A DNA stretch of 64,000 nt from Ryuthela nishihirai. Lineage: Eukaryota; Arthropoda; Arachnida; Araneae; Heptathelidae. This document shows positions 63,436 to 64,000 of this stretch, one piece after another. Made by a program: the position numbers and the translations under genes. The notes under the pieces were generated by a model. The model was not told where the DNA came from. It searched no databases and worked only from the letters and a program-made list of their open reading frames with translations. Position 1 is the stretch's first letter. Each line of letters starts with the position of its first letter. Where the stretch lies: contig JAWZYU010000028.1 in the NCBI GenBank assembly GCA_038380435.1, positions 45,381,095 to 45,445,094 of the forward strand. The letters are read 5' to 3'.

Positions 63436-64000
63436 CATTACTTTGATTGTCAAATCAATTTCTGATAAAAAAAATATATCGGAACGGCGTTCTGGATCGT
63501 TCCGGTTCAATCAAGTCCCTCCTGCCTCCATAAAGAGCACACATATATTTTTTATAAAAGTCTCCGGCACATATCAGACATTTTTTTTTTTGCAGTTAGA
63601 GATTTTGTGAGCGGGCGATTCTATTGTTTTACATTGTTATCCCCCGTTTGTACAGCAGGGTGATTTATTGCTTTCAGGAAGATCAGCTACAGCCGTTCTA
63701 TTTGATCTGTCTGCTGCTGATGACCTGTAAATACACTAGGCAGGATTTTCTGACTCCAGTACACAATTTGTAAAGAAGGGTTTTCCCTACACTGACGTTT
63801 TCTATTCCCACAAAGACATTTATTCTGATTGCTCCCCCTGGATCTGGTACATTTGAACATTCCAGAATAATTTTCCCCACACTGGAGATTAGATGATCTT
63901 AGAGGAAGGAGTCATCAACCTTTAAGCAGCAGTTTATGCAGGAAGAAGTTGTGAGGGTTCTGCAATGTTATTTTCACGCAAAAGTGCTGAATGGAGAACA
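63436..64000. other. no gene recognised
   Basis: Less AT-rich than most spacers. A minus-strand frame at 63880-63698 (60 codons) has no recognisable motif or clear splice sites. Confidence 0.35.

Noticed and set aside
63698..63880. 60-codon minus-strand frame near the window end
   Set aside because: No recognisable motif, and splice signals are not convincing. It could be an exon, but I cannot support it.

Overview
This window looks like nuclear DNA from an arthropod, most likely a chelicerate such as a spider. The reasons are the AT-rich, transposon-packed sequence, metazoan splice signals, tRNA-derived SINEs and Tc1/mariner, Jockey/CR1-type LINE and Gypsy-type LTR elements. The spider assignment is inference. 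Well over half of the window is repeats, and I see no complete host gene.

Host gene content is small. Two plus-strand exon candidates, 7982-8096 and 46133-46355, have compatible splice phases (1 nt + 2 nt complete one codon). They look like consecutive exons of one extracellular DUF704x-type gene, separated by a ~38-kb intron full of repeats. Inside that intron, 26453-26523 looks like the first coding exon of a THAP zinc-finger protein.

Layout. 1-4 kb: SINEs, some nested. 4-7.2 kb: two tandem arrays, the second open across its length. 7.5-9.6 kb: a hAT-like MITE, a DUF704x exon and a 65-bp array. 9.8-13 kb: a second SINE family (SINE-B), including a ~203-bp tandem array. 13.8-15.6 kb: nested SINEs and a palindromic MITE. 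15.7-17.8 kb: a 53/54-bp array. 18-26 kb: SINE copies, a 62-bp perfect palindrome and an inverted duplication with clean empty sites. 26-35 kb: the THAP exon, LINE fragments and a satellite family with a ~171-bp higher-order form. 36-38.5 kb: a LINE reverse-transcriptase copy. 39-46 kb: SINEs, DDE-transposase fragments and composite MITEs. 46-51 kb: the second exon, SINEs and a polypurine/polypyrimidine inverted pair. 51.5-52.8 kb: a broken Tc1 transposase. 61-63.4 kb: a fold-back element, hAT-like elements and a SINE with a triplicated 3' part.

The most striking object is a young LTR retrotransposon at 54521-58874 (minus strand). Its ~640-bp LTRs differ only by one 2-bp indel, and it has a tRNA-Leu-type primer binding site and a polypurine tract. 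Between them lies one uninterrupted 1009-codon reading frame in place of the usual gag-pol. It has an N-terminal coiled-coil repeat and then about 360 residues clearly homologous to thymidine phosphorylase, lacking the enzyme's N-terminus and with several active-site positions changed. After that come remnants of two C2H2 zinc fingers and, in another frame, the integrase C-terminal tail of a Gypsy-type pol. It appears to be a non-autonomous retrotransposon that captured host coding sequence and has recently moved.

The dominant interspersed repeat (SINE-A) is a ~390-bp tRNA-Thr(CGU)-derived SINE with about 40 copies or fragments on both strands. Many have 8-15-bp target-site duplications. The 60-90-codon open frames that recur through the window are mostly SINE-A frames and should not be annotated as genes.
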